Positions 53,583 through 62,002 of a stretch of 64,000 bases of DNA are shown in pieces; the stretch's first letter is position 1, and every line of letters begins with the position of its first letter. Under the pieces are notes generated by a model, which saw nothing but the letters and a program-made list of their open reading frames with translations, ran no database searches and was not told the origin of the DNA. Source of the DNA: Halomonas sp. UBA3074. GTDB lineage: Bacteria; Pseudomonadota; Gammaproteobacteria; Pseudomonadales; Halomonadaceae. The position numbers were made by a program, and so were the translations under genes. The stretch is from NCBI RefSeq assembly GCF_002366715.1, contig NZ_DFBS01000045.1, forward strand, positions 438,954 through 502,953. The letters run 5' to 3'.

Positions 53583-54266
53583 ATGACGGGCACTAAGCGA
53601 TCCAACGCTCAGCGATTAAGGGATTCTCTTGAGGATGACATCATTAATGGCCGCCGTTTACCCGGAGATCGCCTGGATCCCGAGGCGTTAGGCCGTGAGT
53701 TTCAGGTCTCGCGAACGCCCGTCCGTGAAGCTTTTCAGCAACTGGTCGCTAGCGGTTTGGTCACTGTTTCGCCTAAAAAAGGCACCTTCGTCGCCAAGGT
53801 GGGGATCGATCAGTTAATCGAAATGTTCGAGGTCATGGCAGAGCTTGAAGGCATGTGCGGCCGTTTAGCGGCGCGCCGAATCACCGAGGAGGAGCTGGCT
53901 GCGTTACGTGAAGCGCACCAGCGCTGCGAAGCCGCCGCCCTGGCCGGCGACAGCGACGAGTATTACTATGAAAACGAAGGCTTTCACGACTGTATCTACA
54001 CCGCTAGCCACAATGCTTTTTTAGCCAGCGAAGCGCGTCAACTCAAGCAGCGCTTAAAGCCGTACCGCCGTCTACAGCTGCAGGTGCGCCAACGGGTCAA
54101 TAATTCGCTCAGTGAGCACCAGACTATCGTCGAGGCGATCGAGCAGGGCGACCCGGTGGCAGCTCAGCGGGCACTGAGTGACCATGTGTTGATCCAGGGC
54201 GAGCGCTTTAGCGATTTCGTTTCCAGCGTACGCCGAATGGAGGGGCCGTTAGAAAGGACAGGTTGA
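53583..54266 (+). CDS. GntR-family (FCD) regulator of malonate genes
   Basis: A 227-residue FadR/FCD-type regulator. The winged helix-turn-helix (about residues 8-75: LRDSLEDDIINGRRLPGDRL, FQVSRTPVREAFQQLVASGL) precedes an all-helical FCD domain with metal-ligand residues (EGFHDCIYTASHN, EHQTIVEAIEQGD). ATG 53583 has the strong site AAGGAGG. Divergent from matPQMAB, it resembles MatR of other malonate operons and probably responds to malonate or malonyl-CoA. Target and ligand are inferred from context. Confidence 0.9.
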   Translation: MTGTKRSNAQRLRDSLEDDIINGRRLPGDRLDPEALGREFQVSRTPVREAFQQLVASGLVTVSPKKGTFVAKVGIDQLIEMFEVMAELEGMCGRLAARRITEEELAALREAHQRCEAAALAGDSDEYYYENEGFHDCIYTASHNAFLASEARQLKQRLKPYRRLQLQVRQRVNNSLSEHQTIVEAIEQGDPVAAQRALSDHVLIQGERFSDFVSSVRRMEGPLERTG

Positions 54267-54391
54267 TGACGGTTTTAAGTCGATAGCGGTTATTAAAATG
54301 TCCGTATCGGTGGGGTAATGGTCCTTGCCGACATGAGGCGCTGCGCTGACACTCTCTCTAATGCTTCGATAACTCTTTTTGGAGAGAGACA

Positions 54392-55396
54392 GTGACTCGC
54401 CATATTGTTCTATTTGCCTACCCCGACTGCCAGCTGCTGGACGTCAGCGGCCCCTGGCAAGTGTTTGCCAGTGCCAATGCGTTAAGCCCCCAGCCGCTCT
54501 ATCGGCTCACCCTGATAGCTGATGCCGTTGGGCCGGTAACTACCAATGGCGGTCTTGCTGTTCACGCTACCTATTCCTATCACCAGCTTCCCCAACTGCT
54601 GCCGCTGGATACACTACTGGTGGCAGGCGGTAGCGGTGTAATTCGACAGCGAGATATAGCGGCGGTCAAGCAGGTGCTTGGCGAGATCGCCCCAGAGGTG
54701 AGACGGCTGGGGTCGATCTGCTCCGGGGCGTTTTTGCTGGCGGCGGCAGGATTGCTAGATGGGTGTCGCGTCACCACCCATTGGCGTCATGCGCAGCAAC
54801 TAGCCGATGAGTATCCGGCGCTATCCGTCGAGCCTGATGCGCTCCATATCGAAAGCAACGGCCGTTACACCAGCGCTGGTGTAACGGCCGGCATTGATTT
54901 AGCGCTTTCGCTCGTGGAAGCGGATCATGGTGCGGGGCTGGCCGGGCGAGTGGCCCGTGAACTCGTCGTGTTTTTGCAGCGGCCAGGCGGACAATCCCAG
55001 TTCAGTGAGATACTGCGCCGCCAACAGACGGCAGGGCCGCTGCGTCGCTTACTGGATCAACTCCACGCCGACCCTAGTGTGGATCATGGGCTTGAGAGCA
55101 TGGCCGAGCTAATGGCCGTCTCCCCGCGCCATTTAACCCGGCTCTTTAGACGTTACTTAAACACCACACCTGCCGCTTACCTGACGCAACTTCGCTTGGA
55201 ACAAGCACGCTTGGCCCTGCTCAGCAAACGCGAGCCGGTCTCCCTTGAGCGGCTAGCGCAGCGCTGGCGACTCGGTGGTGCAGAGCAACTACGCCGCCAG
55301 TTTCAGCGCTACTACGGCATCTCTCCTTCGGTTTATCGCCAACGCTTTGCGTCTTCCCACACCGATTCACTTCAGGAGAGTACACCATGCCTTTAA
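54392..55396 (+). CDS. GlxA-type regulator: DJ-1/PfpI domain plus AraC DNA-binding domain
   Basis: A 334-residue two-domain regulator. Residues 1-185 form a DJ-1/PfpI-like domain (HIVLFAYPDCQLLDVSGPWQ, ICSGAFLLAAAGLLDGCRVT with the nucleophile-elbow Cys, YTSAGVTAGIDLALSLVE). Residues about 220-325 form the AraC domain (MAVSPRHLTRLFRRYLNTTP). The start is GTG 54392 behind GGAGAGAGACA. Its 3' end overlaps the MFS gene by 10 bases, so it probably regulates its partner. A 32-bp perfect palindrome lies inside the gene over the SAGVTAG codons. Confidence 0.92.
   Translation: MTRHIVLFAYPDCQLLDVSGPWQVFASANALSPQPLYRLTLIADAVGPVTTNGGLAVHATYSYHQLPQLLPLDTLLVAGGSGVIRQRDIAAVKQVLGEIAPEVRRLGSICSGAFLLAAAGLLDGCRVTTHWRHAQQLADEYPALSVEPDALHIESNGRYTSAGVTAGIDLALSLVEADHGAGLAGRVARELVVFLQRPGGQSQFSEILRRQQTAGPLRRLLDQLHADPSVDHGLESMAELMAVSPRHLTRLFRRYLNTTPAAYLTQLRLEQARLALLSKREPVSLERLAQRWRLGGAEQLRRQFQRYYGISPSVYRQRFASSHTDSLQESTPCL
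54859..54890. repeat. 32-bp perfect palindrome inside a coding region
   Basis: The two halves (54859-54874 and 54875-54890) are exact reverse complements, with no loop as written. It covers codons for NGRYTSAGVTAG, a conserved motif of the DJ-1 domain, so it is both protein-coding and strongly symmetric. Such symmetry could fold into an mRNA hairpin, extrude as a cruciform, or bind a dimeric protein. Confidence 0.9.
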
Positions 55397-56550
55397 CCGT
55401 CACCCTTCTATCGATCTGCCAAGCGCTGCTGGTTACGGGTAATGTCTTGCTGATTGCCGTCTCGCCGCTGATTGGCGCATCGTTAGCCCCCAGTACGTTT
55501 TGGTCGACCTCGCCGGTCGCCACCCAATGGCTTGGGCTGATGTGCGCGACTATTCCTGCTTCGTTGATGATGGCCAGGCTGGGGCGTAAGCGCGGCTTCA
55601 TGCTGGGCAATCTCGTGGGTCTTATCGGCGCACTGATTGCCGTGCAGGCGCTGATTGGCGAGCGGTTCGGATTGTTTTTGCTGGCGACCTGGCTAATCGG
55701 AATCGGCATTGGCTTTGGTCAGCTCTATCGCTTTGCCGCGGTAGAAGCTGCGCCTACGCCGATGCGTGATCGCGCGATTGGCTTGGTAATGGGTGGCGGT
55801 GTGCTGGCCGCGTTTGCCGGGCCGTGGTTGGCAAGAGTAAGTCGCGAGCTGGGCGACGTGCCGTTTCTGGGCAGCTTTGTTGGTTTAGCGATGCTCTATG
55901 CACTGGCATTGGTGGTGCTGATGCTGATCCGGCTACCGCCTGCTTCGCGCACTCATGGCGAAGGCAATGCATTGCCGCTGGGTAAGATTCTTCGTCAACC
56001 CGCGTTTATCCTCGCAGTCAGCGCGGCGATGGTGGGTTACGGCGTAATGAACCTGGCTATGACCGCCACGCCGATCGCAATGGCGGGAGCCGGGCACCAC
56101 TTTAACCACGTTTCGATGACCATTCAGTGGCACGTAGTGGCGATGTTCCTGCCCTCGTTCTTTACCGGACATTTATCCAGCCGTTACGGTGCTAAGCAGG
56201 TCATCGTGGCGGGTTGCCTGTTGTTAGTGGCGAGTGGACTGGTTGCTCAGTTGGGTATCGGTTTAGCCGGTTTTAACGTGGCGCTGATTCTGCTGGGGCT
56301 GGGCTGGAACTTTACTTTTCTGCCCGCCACTGGGCTACTTACTGAGAGCTACCGCCCGGAGGATAAAGCACGCACCCAGGCCGCCAATGAATTTTTAGTG
56401 TTTGGCACCGCCGCTATCACTGCGTTGCTCGCTGGACCCTTGGTCAGCGGCTTAGGCTGGGCGACGCTTAACCTAGTGTTGATCCCCATCGCGTTAGTGC
56501 CCTTGGCGGTGCTGGTGTGGCAGCACCGAGCCCGGCTGGCAAGCGCTTAA
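55387..56550 (+). CDS. Major facilitator superfamily transporter
   Basis: A 387-residue inner-membrane MFS protein with about 12 helices and the loop 2-3 motif (ARLGRKRGFMLGNLVGLIGA). ATG 55387 follows CAGGAGAGTACACC and overlaps the regulator gene by 10 bases, indicating translational coupling. WNFTFLPATGLLTESYRPED resembles drug/proton antiporter-like MFS sequences. Substrate unknown; an efflux role under the partner GlxA-type regulator is likely. Its stop overlaps the convergent phosphatase stop. Confidence 0.87.
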   Translation: MPLTVTLLSICQALLVTGNVLLIAVSPLIGASLAPSTFWSTSPVATQWLGLMCATIPASLMMARLGRKRGFMLGNLVGLIGALIAVQALIGERFGLFLLATWLIGIGIGFGQLYRFAAVEAAPTPMRDRAIGLVMGGGVLAAFAGPWLARVSRELGDVPFLGSFVGLAMLYALALVVLMLIRLPPASRTHGEGNALPLGKILRQPAFILAVSAAMVGYGVMNLAMTATPIAMAGAGHHFNHVSMTIQWHVVAMFLPSFFTGHLSSRYGAKQVIVAGCLLLVASGLVAQLGIGLAGFNVALILLGLGWNFTFLPATGLLTESYRPEDKARTQAANEFLVFGTAAITALLAGPLVSGLGWATLNLVLIPIALVPLAVLVWQHRARLASA

Positions 56551-56993
56551 AAATCCCCCGGCGCGCACTGTAAGCAGGTTAATCCAAGCGCGCGCCACTG
56601 GGCGACCACGGCATCGCGGTCATCCAGCACCAGCCAAGGCGCAAAACCGTCGCTGCGCATACGCGCCAATAGGGCCTCTTTCACCGTTTCATCATCCACA
56701 TGATCGTCACCTTCTGGGCGCAGGTACATGGCGTCAAAAGGAATCGTGTGGCGCTCCAGCCAGCGCTGGGTATGTTCACGGTGGCTGTCCGGCCGACCGC
56801 TGCAAATCACGATCTGCTGACCTTGGGCCTTGAGAATTTTGACCAGCTTGGCGACCGCTTCAATCACCGGTGCTTCGGCCATATGGGCAAAGAAGGGATC
56901 CCACTGTTTCTGGCTGCCCAGCACCCAATCGCTGACTTGGTGAGGGTGGAACTCGGCGAGCGTGCCGTCGACATCGACAATCACTGCGGTCAT
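56547..56993 (-). CDS. HAD phosphatase like the T4 Pnkp 3'-phosphatase domain
   Basis: A 148-residue free-standing HAD phosphatase. Catalytic residues are visible: D7 and D9 in DVDGT, S65 and R67 in CSGRPDS, K105, and D124/D125 in LDDRDAVV. The pattern, down to the closing LTCLQCAPGDF, closely tracks the C-terminal phosphatase of phage T4 polynucleotide kinase-phosphatase, which removes 3'-phosphates and 2',3'-cyclic phosphates from nucleic acid ends and can act on nucleotides. There is no kinase domain. ATG 56993 overlaps the hydrolase stop by 4 bases. It is the last gene of an ABC importer operon, so a small imported phosphate ester is a more likely substrate than RNA. Confidence 0.85.
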   Translation of the reverse strand: MTAVIVDVDGTLAEFHPHQVSDWVLGSQKQWDPFFAHMAEAPVIEAVAKLVKILKAQGQQIVICSGRPDSHREHTQRWLERHTIPFDAMYLRPEGDDHVDDETVKEALLARMRSDGFAPWLVLDDRDAVVAQWRALGLTCLQCAPGDF

Positions 56994-58072
56994 ACAAAAC
57001 TCCCTAAAGCGGAAACGGTGGTTGGGTAGGCTTGAGCAGAGAAACGCTGATCGGTGCAAAGACGTTCGCTCAGAAGCCTACGCCATGCGGTTAGTTCGTC
57101 ATGGCTAAACGAGGTAAAAAGCGGCACCACTTGGACGGCGCCCAGTTGGTTGGCTAGGGCCACCAGGTGCGATGCGCGCAGGTGGACATTCCAGCGTTGC
57201 CAGCTTATGTCACCTGCCGCTAATTCGGTGCGGCGTTCAGGGGTGAGGTACCCAGTATGAAGCAGGTGGTGATCGGGCCAGTGTTGCGGCGTATCGTTGC
57301 AATCACAAATTAGCCGAAGGGTTGGCAGGCCGACGTTTTTTCGGGCTAAAAGCGAGCGAATGGCGTCGTCGTATCCCGGTCTTCGCAAGGCGGTGGGCAG
57401 GGCCAACAGCGCGGCCAAGTTATCGCGAATTACTGGGTCGATAGCGAGTGTTAACTGGCGTCGGTCAGCCTCTTCCGCCAGCCAGAGGGCCATTTCAAGG
57501 CCGCGGCCAGTTTCGGGCACCGGAAACGCCAGCGGTTGGTCAAGTTGTTCAGCAATCACTTGAACGCAATCCGCTTGAGATAGGTCGTAGCTGCCATAGG
57601 AAGCGTCTAGCATCGCAACATGCGCCGGTGGCGGCATATCAAAAGGAAAGAGCCGCGATTCAAAGCAGGCATCGCCGCTGTAGAAAACACCGCCCTCTAT
57701 CGCTAAATGCAGCCACACACCGCCGAGTGAGTGCCCCGCCTGACCGGTGGTGACGGTGATACCTTCTACCTCTAGCGTGCCGCGTTCCGGTAGGGGGCGC
57801 CATAACCGGTTCTTGGGCAATGACTTAGCGACCAGTGGCGTGCAATAAAGCGGCACGTTTTCGGCTAGCTCAGCAACGCCGCCGATATGATCAATATGGT
57901 CGTGGCTGATGAGTACGGCGTCCACATCCAGTTGCCGCGCCCAGGTGATGGGTTCGCCGGGATGCAACGCGCCACCGGCGTCCAACAGAAGCCGTTTACC
58001 TTGCGCTTCAACGACTATCGCCGCCGGGCCTTTGTCACCTAAACCACTAAGAATTTCGATAGTGGCGCTCAT
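56990..58072 (-). CDS. Metallo-beta-lactamase-fold hydrolase
   Basis: A 360-residue protein with the two-metal site H57, H59, D61, H62 (SHDHIDHIGG), H114 (GHSLGG) and D134 (SGDACFES). The C-terminal half (about 150-360) includes HTGYLTPERR and HLRASHLVALANQLGAV near 297-312, reminiscent of the closing part of beta-CASP nucleases and related phosphodiesterases. ATG 58072 overlaps the ABC ATPase stop by 4 bases. Together with the HAD phosphatase it would make a two-step hydrolysis of a phosphodiester or cyclic phosphate plausible. The substrate is unknown. There is no signal peptide, so it acts in the cytosol. Confidence 0.82.
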   Translation of the reverse strand: MSATIEILSGLGDKGPAAIVVEAQGKRLLLDAGGALHPGEPITWARQLDVDAVLISHDHIDHIGGVAELAENVPLYCTPLVAKSLPKNRLWRPLPERGTLEVEGITVTTGQAGHSLGGVWLHLAIEGGVFYSGDACFESRLFPFDMPPPAHVAMLDASYGSYDLSQADCVQVIAEQLDQPLAFPVPETGRGLEMALWLAEEADRRQLTLAIDPVIRDNLAALLALPTALRRPGYDDAIRSLLARKNVGLPTLRLICDCNDTPQHWPDHHLLHTGYLTPERRTELAAGDISWQRWNVHLRASHLVALANQLGAVQVVPLFTSFSHDELTAWRRLLSERLCTDQRFSAQAYPTTVSALGSFV

Positions 58073-59160
58073 TGGTCGGGCTCCAGACACCAGCCCTGCT
58101 GAAGGCTAACAGCCACCTGGCTACCCAAATCAGGTGCGCTGTGATGGTAGGCCAGCAGGGTTTCGCCAGTTGGCAGGCGCAGTGTGAGCTCATAGCGCTC
58201 GCCGCGGAAAATCACGCTTTCCACCTGGGCGGTAAGTTGGCTCTGGGTGAGGGCCGCGTCAGAAGAGGGCGTCGTGCTGATCTGAATATGCTCTGGGCGC
58301 ACCAGTACCGTTTGGGTGCGCTCGGCCTCGATGGCGTTCAGACCACGCATCAAAGCGGCACTTTCGAGAAGCTTTCCAGGCCTGCCAGCCGCCACTTTAA
58401 GCTGACTGCCCTGGCCGATAAAGCCCGCTACCCAGGCGGTTCTCGGCTGGCTGTAAAGAGTTTCAGGAGCGCCCCATTGAACCAGCTTGCCCGCTTTCAT
58501 CACGGCGATTTTATCCGCCAGCGCCATGGCTTCGGTTTGGTCGTGGGTGACGTAGACCAGCGTGGCACCCGTGCGCTGGTGAAAAGCGCGGAAGCTGTGC
58601 TCCATGGTGGCGCGTAGGTGGCGGTCAAGGTTGGCCAGTGGTTCATCCAGCAGTACCACCGACGGGTCGCTGACCAGGCAGCGCGCCAGGGCGACGCGCT
58701 GACGCTGACCGCCGCTGAGGGCTTGGGGCATACGATCCGCGTAGGCATCAAGCTCCACCAGGGCAAGCGCCTGCTGCACCTTTTGGTGATACGCTGCCCC
58801 GCGCAAGCCGCGTAGCTTGACCGGGTAGCCCACGTTGTCCGCTACGCTCATGTGCGGCCACAGCGCATAGGACTGAAATACCATGGCCATGTTGCGCTGT
58901 TCAGGCGGCACATGGGTATCGGCACTGGCCAGGGTGCGATTGCCTAATTGAATGCTGCCGTCGTTGATCTTCTCAAAACCCGCCAGCATTCGTAGCATGG
59001 TGGTTTTGCCACAGCCGCTGGGGCCGAGCAGGGCGACAAACTCGCCTGGGTTGATCGTTAGCGACAGCGAATCGACTGCCGTCTGCTCGCCAAAGCGTTT
59101 GGTAACCCGATCGATCGTTAGCCCTGCGGTGCTTACCCCTGATGTGTCTAACTCTGCCAT
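58069..59160 (-). CDS. ABC importer ATPase (Fbp/Afu type)
   Basis: A 363-residue ATPase with Walker A GPSGCGKTTM, Q-loop MVFQSYALWPHMSV, signature ALSGGQRQRVALARCL, Walker B VVLLDEPLANLDRHLR and a switch His in VYVTHDQTEAMALADKI. A C-terminal TOBE domain (about 240-360) follows. It drives import with the fused permease encoded upstream, whose 3' end it overlaps by 13 bases. Confidence 0.92.
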   Translation of the reverse strand: MAELDTSGVSTAGLTIDRVTKRFGEQTAVDSLSLTINPGEFVALLGPSGCGKTTMLRMLAGFEKINDGSIQLGNRTLASADTHVPPEQRNMAMVFQSYALWPHMSVADNVGYPVKLRGLRGAAYHQKVQQALALVELDAYADRMPQALSGGQRQRVALARCLVSDPSVVLLDEPLANLDRHLRATMEHSFRAFHQRTGATLVYVTHDQTEAMALADKIAVMKAGKLVQWGAPETLYSQPRTAWVAGFIGQGSQLKVAAGRPGKLLESAALMRGLNAIEAERTQTVLVRPEHIQISTTPSSDAALTQSQLTAQVESVIFRGERYELTLRLPTGETLLAYHHSAPDLGSQVAVSLQQGWCLEPDQ

Positions 59161-60860
59161 GGGATGACTCCTTTGGGTAAACGCGGCGCCAGTAAACTGA
59201 GTGTCAGCATCAGCGAAGCAACCATCACGACCACCAGCACTGATACCGCAGAGGCCAGCACGCTTTCGCCGCCTTCATCGAGGTTGAAGATCAGTACGCC
59301 GAGGGTTTCGTTACCGGCGCTCCATAGCAGCGCTGACACAGTGAGTTCGTTAACCGCCAGTAGAAATACCAGCAGACCGCCCGCAAACAGCGCTGGGGCC
59401 ACCAGGGGTAAAATAATGCTGCCCAGACGCCGCCAGGGGCCTGCCCCGGCGAGCTGTGCCGCCTCTTCAAGCGAAGGATCCAGCTGCGCCAGGCTAGCGG
59501 CGACAGGCTTAACGCAGACCACCAGAAAGCGCGCCAAGTAAGCGATAAAAATCAGCCCCAGGGTGCCGTAGAGCGCGACATTGATAATCGGCAGTGGGCG
59601 AACAAAGAGCAGAATGCAGGCAATGGCCAAGACCACGCCGGGAAGCGCATAGGGAATCTCAATAGCACTGAGTACCACGCCCCGCCAACGGCCCGGCAGG
59701 CGCTGTAGCCGATAAGCCAATGGTAGACTCAACAGCATCAGTACCACCGCCGCGCTGCCCGCTAGCCACAGGCTGTTGTTCACCGCTCGCCAGGTGGCGC
59801 CTTGGCGGCCCACGACCTCGGCGTAAGCATTCATGGTGGCTGTCTCGGCATTTAACGGCACGCCCATGGCGGGCACCAGCGAGCTGATGACCAAGGCAAG
59901 TAACGGCGCCACCAGAATAATCAGTAATATCCCAACCAGCGTGGCGGTCACCAGTGAGCGCCAACGTCCCAGGGTGAAATCGTGTGAACGCCCACTGTGG
60001 CCGCCCAGCCCGAAACGGCTGCGCGTCATTAGCTGTTGCTGCAGCGCCACCCCGGCCAGGGCCAATAAACCAATTAGCAAGGAGAGCGCCGCCATCTCTG
60101 CTAACACCCCGGTGCCGAAGTTGGCCATACGCTGGTAGATCAGCGTGGGCAGCACGTAATAGCCTGCAGGAATACCCAGCATGGCCGGGATGCCAAAGTT
60201 GCCGAGACTCGATATAAACGCCATCGCGCCCCCGGCGATCAAGCCGCTTCGAGTCACGGGCAGAATAATGTGGCCCCATACCTGAGTCTGCCGGGCACCG
60301 CTGATACGAGCAGCTTCGATCAGCTCCCTTGGCAGCGAGAGCAGGCTGGTGCGAAGAGCCAGAAACACCAGCGGGGCGCTCTGGATGCCCAGCAGTAAGG
60401 CGATGCCTTCTGCGGAGTAGAGCGGCTGCGGGCTGCCTAGCGGCGGCGCCACGCCAATACTTTTCAATAGCGGGCTGGCCGGGCCGAATAGCTGCAGCCA
60501 ACTCAAGGCGGTAACCTGCGGCGGAATCATCATCGGCAGCATAAAGCAGAACACTAGCCACGCTTTTCCGCGCACATTGGTGAGCGTGATGGCAAAGGCG
60601 AATAAACTGCCCAGCATCAGGGCGATCAGCATGCCCAGCCCCGAGGTATAAAGGCTATGCCAGAGGGCTCGCCAAGTGCTAACGCTGTTAAGCACCTGCC
60701 ACAGCGGTGACTGGCTGCCTTGGGTAAGGTCGCTCAACGCCTCGATCAGCAGGCGCAGGCTGGGCGCCAGGCTCAGCAGTACAATGGCGATCAGCAGGCT
60801 TGAAAGCAGCCAGCGGTGCTGGCTGCCGTACTTGGTGTCATAGGTCATGGCGGGCGTCAT
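59148..60860 (-). CDS. ABC importer permease, two fused modules (Fbp/Afu type)
   Basis: A 570-residue inner-membrane protein with about 12 helices in two homologous halves, each carrying an ATPase-contact loop (LIEAARISGARQTQVWGHII in the first, LEEAAQLAGAGPWRRLGSII in the second). This single-chain arrangement is seen in FbpB, AfuB and type III 2-aminoethylphosphonate permeases. It starts 2 bases before the end of the binding-protein gene region and overlaps the ATPase gene. Confidence 0.92.
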   Translation of the reverse strand: MTPAMTYDTKYGSQHRWLLSSLLIAIVLLSLAPSLRLLIEALSDLTQGSQSPLWQVLNSVSTWRALWHSLYTSGLGMLIALMLGSLFAFAITLTNVRGKAWLVFCFMLPMMIPPQVTALSWLQLFGPASPLLKSIGVAPPLGSPQPLYSAEGIALLLGIQSAPLVFLALRTSLLSLPRELIEAARISGARQTQVWGHIILPVTRSGLIAGGAMAFISSLGNFGIPAMLGIPAGYYVLPTLIYQRMANFGTGVLAEMAALSLLIGLLALAGVALQQQLMTRSRFGLGGHSGRSHDFTLGRWRSLVTATLVGILLIILVAPLLALVISSLVPAMGVPLNAETATMNAYAEVVGRQGATWRAVNNSLWLAGSAAVVLMLLSLPLAYRLQRLPGRWRGVVLSAIEIPYALPGVVLAIACILLFVRPLPIINVALYGTLGLIFIAYLARFLVVCVKPVAASLAQLDPSLEEAAQLAGAGPWRRLGSIILPLVAPALFAGGLLVFLLAVNELTVSALLWSAGNETLGVLIFNLDEGGESVLASAVSVLVVVMVASLMLTLSLLAPRLPKGVIPWQS

Positions 60861-60862
60861 GT

Positions 60863-61867
60863 TTACCCGCCGAACAGGTCGCTAAAGCGCTGTTTGAGTT
60901 CTGCTTCCTGGGCCAGTGCCTGTTCGGTGTCGACTGGCATTAGCTCAATGCTATCGCGCTCAGGAAAGCCTTCCGGCGGAGCAACGTCGTTGTGGGCAGG
61001 TAGGTAGCCCTGCTGGCTGACCAGCTCCTGGCCCTGCTGGGAAAGCACGAAATCAACAAACTTTTGCGCGGCATCGACATTCTTTGCCCCTTGCATAATG
61101 GCGACCGGCTCGGTGACCGCACTCACGCCCTCTTCCGGGAAGACGAATTCGACCGGAGAGCCTTTGGCAGCTTCACGAATCGGCAGGAAATCCACCACGA
61201 TGCCGTAGGGCTTGGTGCCTGCGGCCACGGCGTTAAAGACGCCACCATTACCGCCCTGTGCTTCTGTGCGATTGGCGTGCAGAGCGTCGTAGTATTCGGC
61301 ACCTAATTCTGGATGAGCGCTAATCGCCGCCATATGGATCAATGCCGCGCCGGAGTAAAGCGGGCTAGGCATAGTGATCAAGCCTTCGTAGTCGGGTCCC
61401 AGCAGATCTTGCCAGCTTTTCGGCTGATGCTCGGCGCCGGTGTTATAGACAATCCCAGTGGTGATCAGCTTGGTGCCGTAGTAGTAGCCTTCTGGGTCAT
61501 ACAAGTCAGCGTCGTAGCCATTACGCTCATCGCTCAAGTAGGGCTGGAGGTGGCCTTCTTGTTTGAGCGACTCCATCGTCATGCTGTCGGCAATCAGCAG
61601 CACATCGGGGTTGCTCACCCCGGCTGAAAGCTCCGAGCGCAGCCGGGTCATCAAGCGCGTCGTACCATCGCGCACCCACTCCACTTCAATGTCGGGATAG
61701 GCCGCTTCAAAGGCATCCACGGTCTGCTGGGCATCGCTATTGGGCTGGCTGGTGTAGAGCGTCAGCGTTTCATTCGCCGCTACCTGAGCCGAAAGGGAAA
61801 AACTGGCTAACGCAACGGCAGCCGTAAGGGCGGATACCGGAATAGATAACAGAGGGCGCTTCGACAT
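60863..61867 (-). CDS. Periplasmic binding protein of the Fbp/AfuA class
   Basis: A 334-residue binding protein with a signal peptide ending near QVAANE. It has LTLYTSQPNSDAQQTVDAFE, GTTRLMTRLRSELSAGVSNP, LLIADSMTMESLKQEGHL and LPAHNDVAPPEGFPE, the class that includes ferric-ion, sugar-phosphate (AfuA) and aminoethylphosphonate binders. The tyrosine ligands typical of FbpA are not obvious, which favours a phosphate-bearing organic ligand. ATG 61867 follows GGAGGTTTACCC. It heads the leftward five-gene operon and faces the DeoR-type regulator. Confidence 0.9.
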   Translation of the reverse strand: MSKRPLLSIPVSALTAAVALASFSLSAQVAANETLTLYTSQPNSDAQQTVDAFEAAYPDIEVEWVRDGTTRLMTRLRSELSAGVSNPDVLLIADSMTMESLKQEGHLQPYLSDERNGYDADLYDPEGYYYGTKLITTGIVYNTGAEHQPKSWQDLLGPDYEGLITMPSPLYSGAALIHMAAISAHPELGAEYYDALHANRTEAQGGNGGVFNAVAAGTKPYGIVVDFLPIREAAKGSPVEFVFPEEGVSAVTEPVAIMQGAKNVDAAQKFVDFVLSQQGQELVSQQGYLPAHNDVAPPEGFPERDSIELMPVDTEQALAQEAELKQRFSDLFGG

Positions 61868-61934
61868 GGGTAAACCTCCAATGAGTGAACCCCACCTAAA
61901 CTACTGTCATCTGCTTACAACAAAGTGACAGTAC

Positions 61935-61986
61935 GCTTTCGTTCAGTCTTTTGTGGCTTTCGTTTGTCACGCTTTTTGCTTTCGTT
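61935..61986. promoter_or_regulatory. Three direct repeats GCTTTCGTT, likely DeoR-family operator
   Basis: GCTTTCGTT occurs at 61935-61943, 61956-61964 and 61978-61986, spaced 21 and 22 bases apart, i.e. about two helical turns, so all copies face the same side. DeoR/GlpR-type repressors often bind repeated TTTCGTTT-like sites. The array lies between the divergent binding-protein gene (start 61867) and the deoR gene (start 62003), ending 16 bases before the latter. Confidence 0.8.
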
Positions 61987-62002
61987 GTGCTGAGAGGTGA
62001 GG

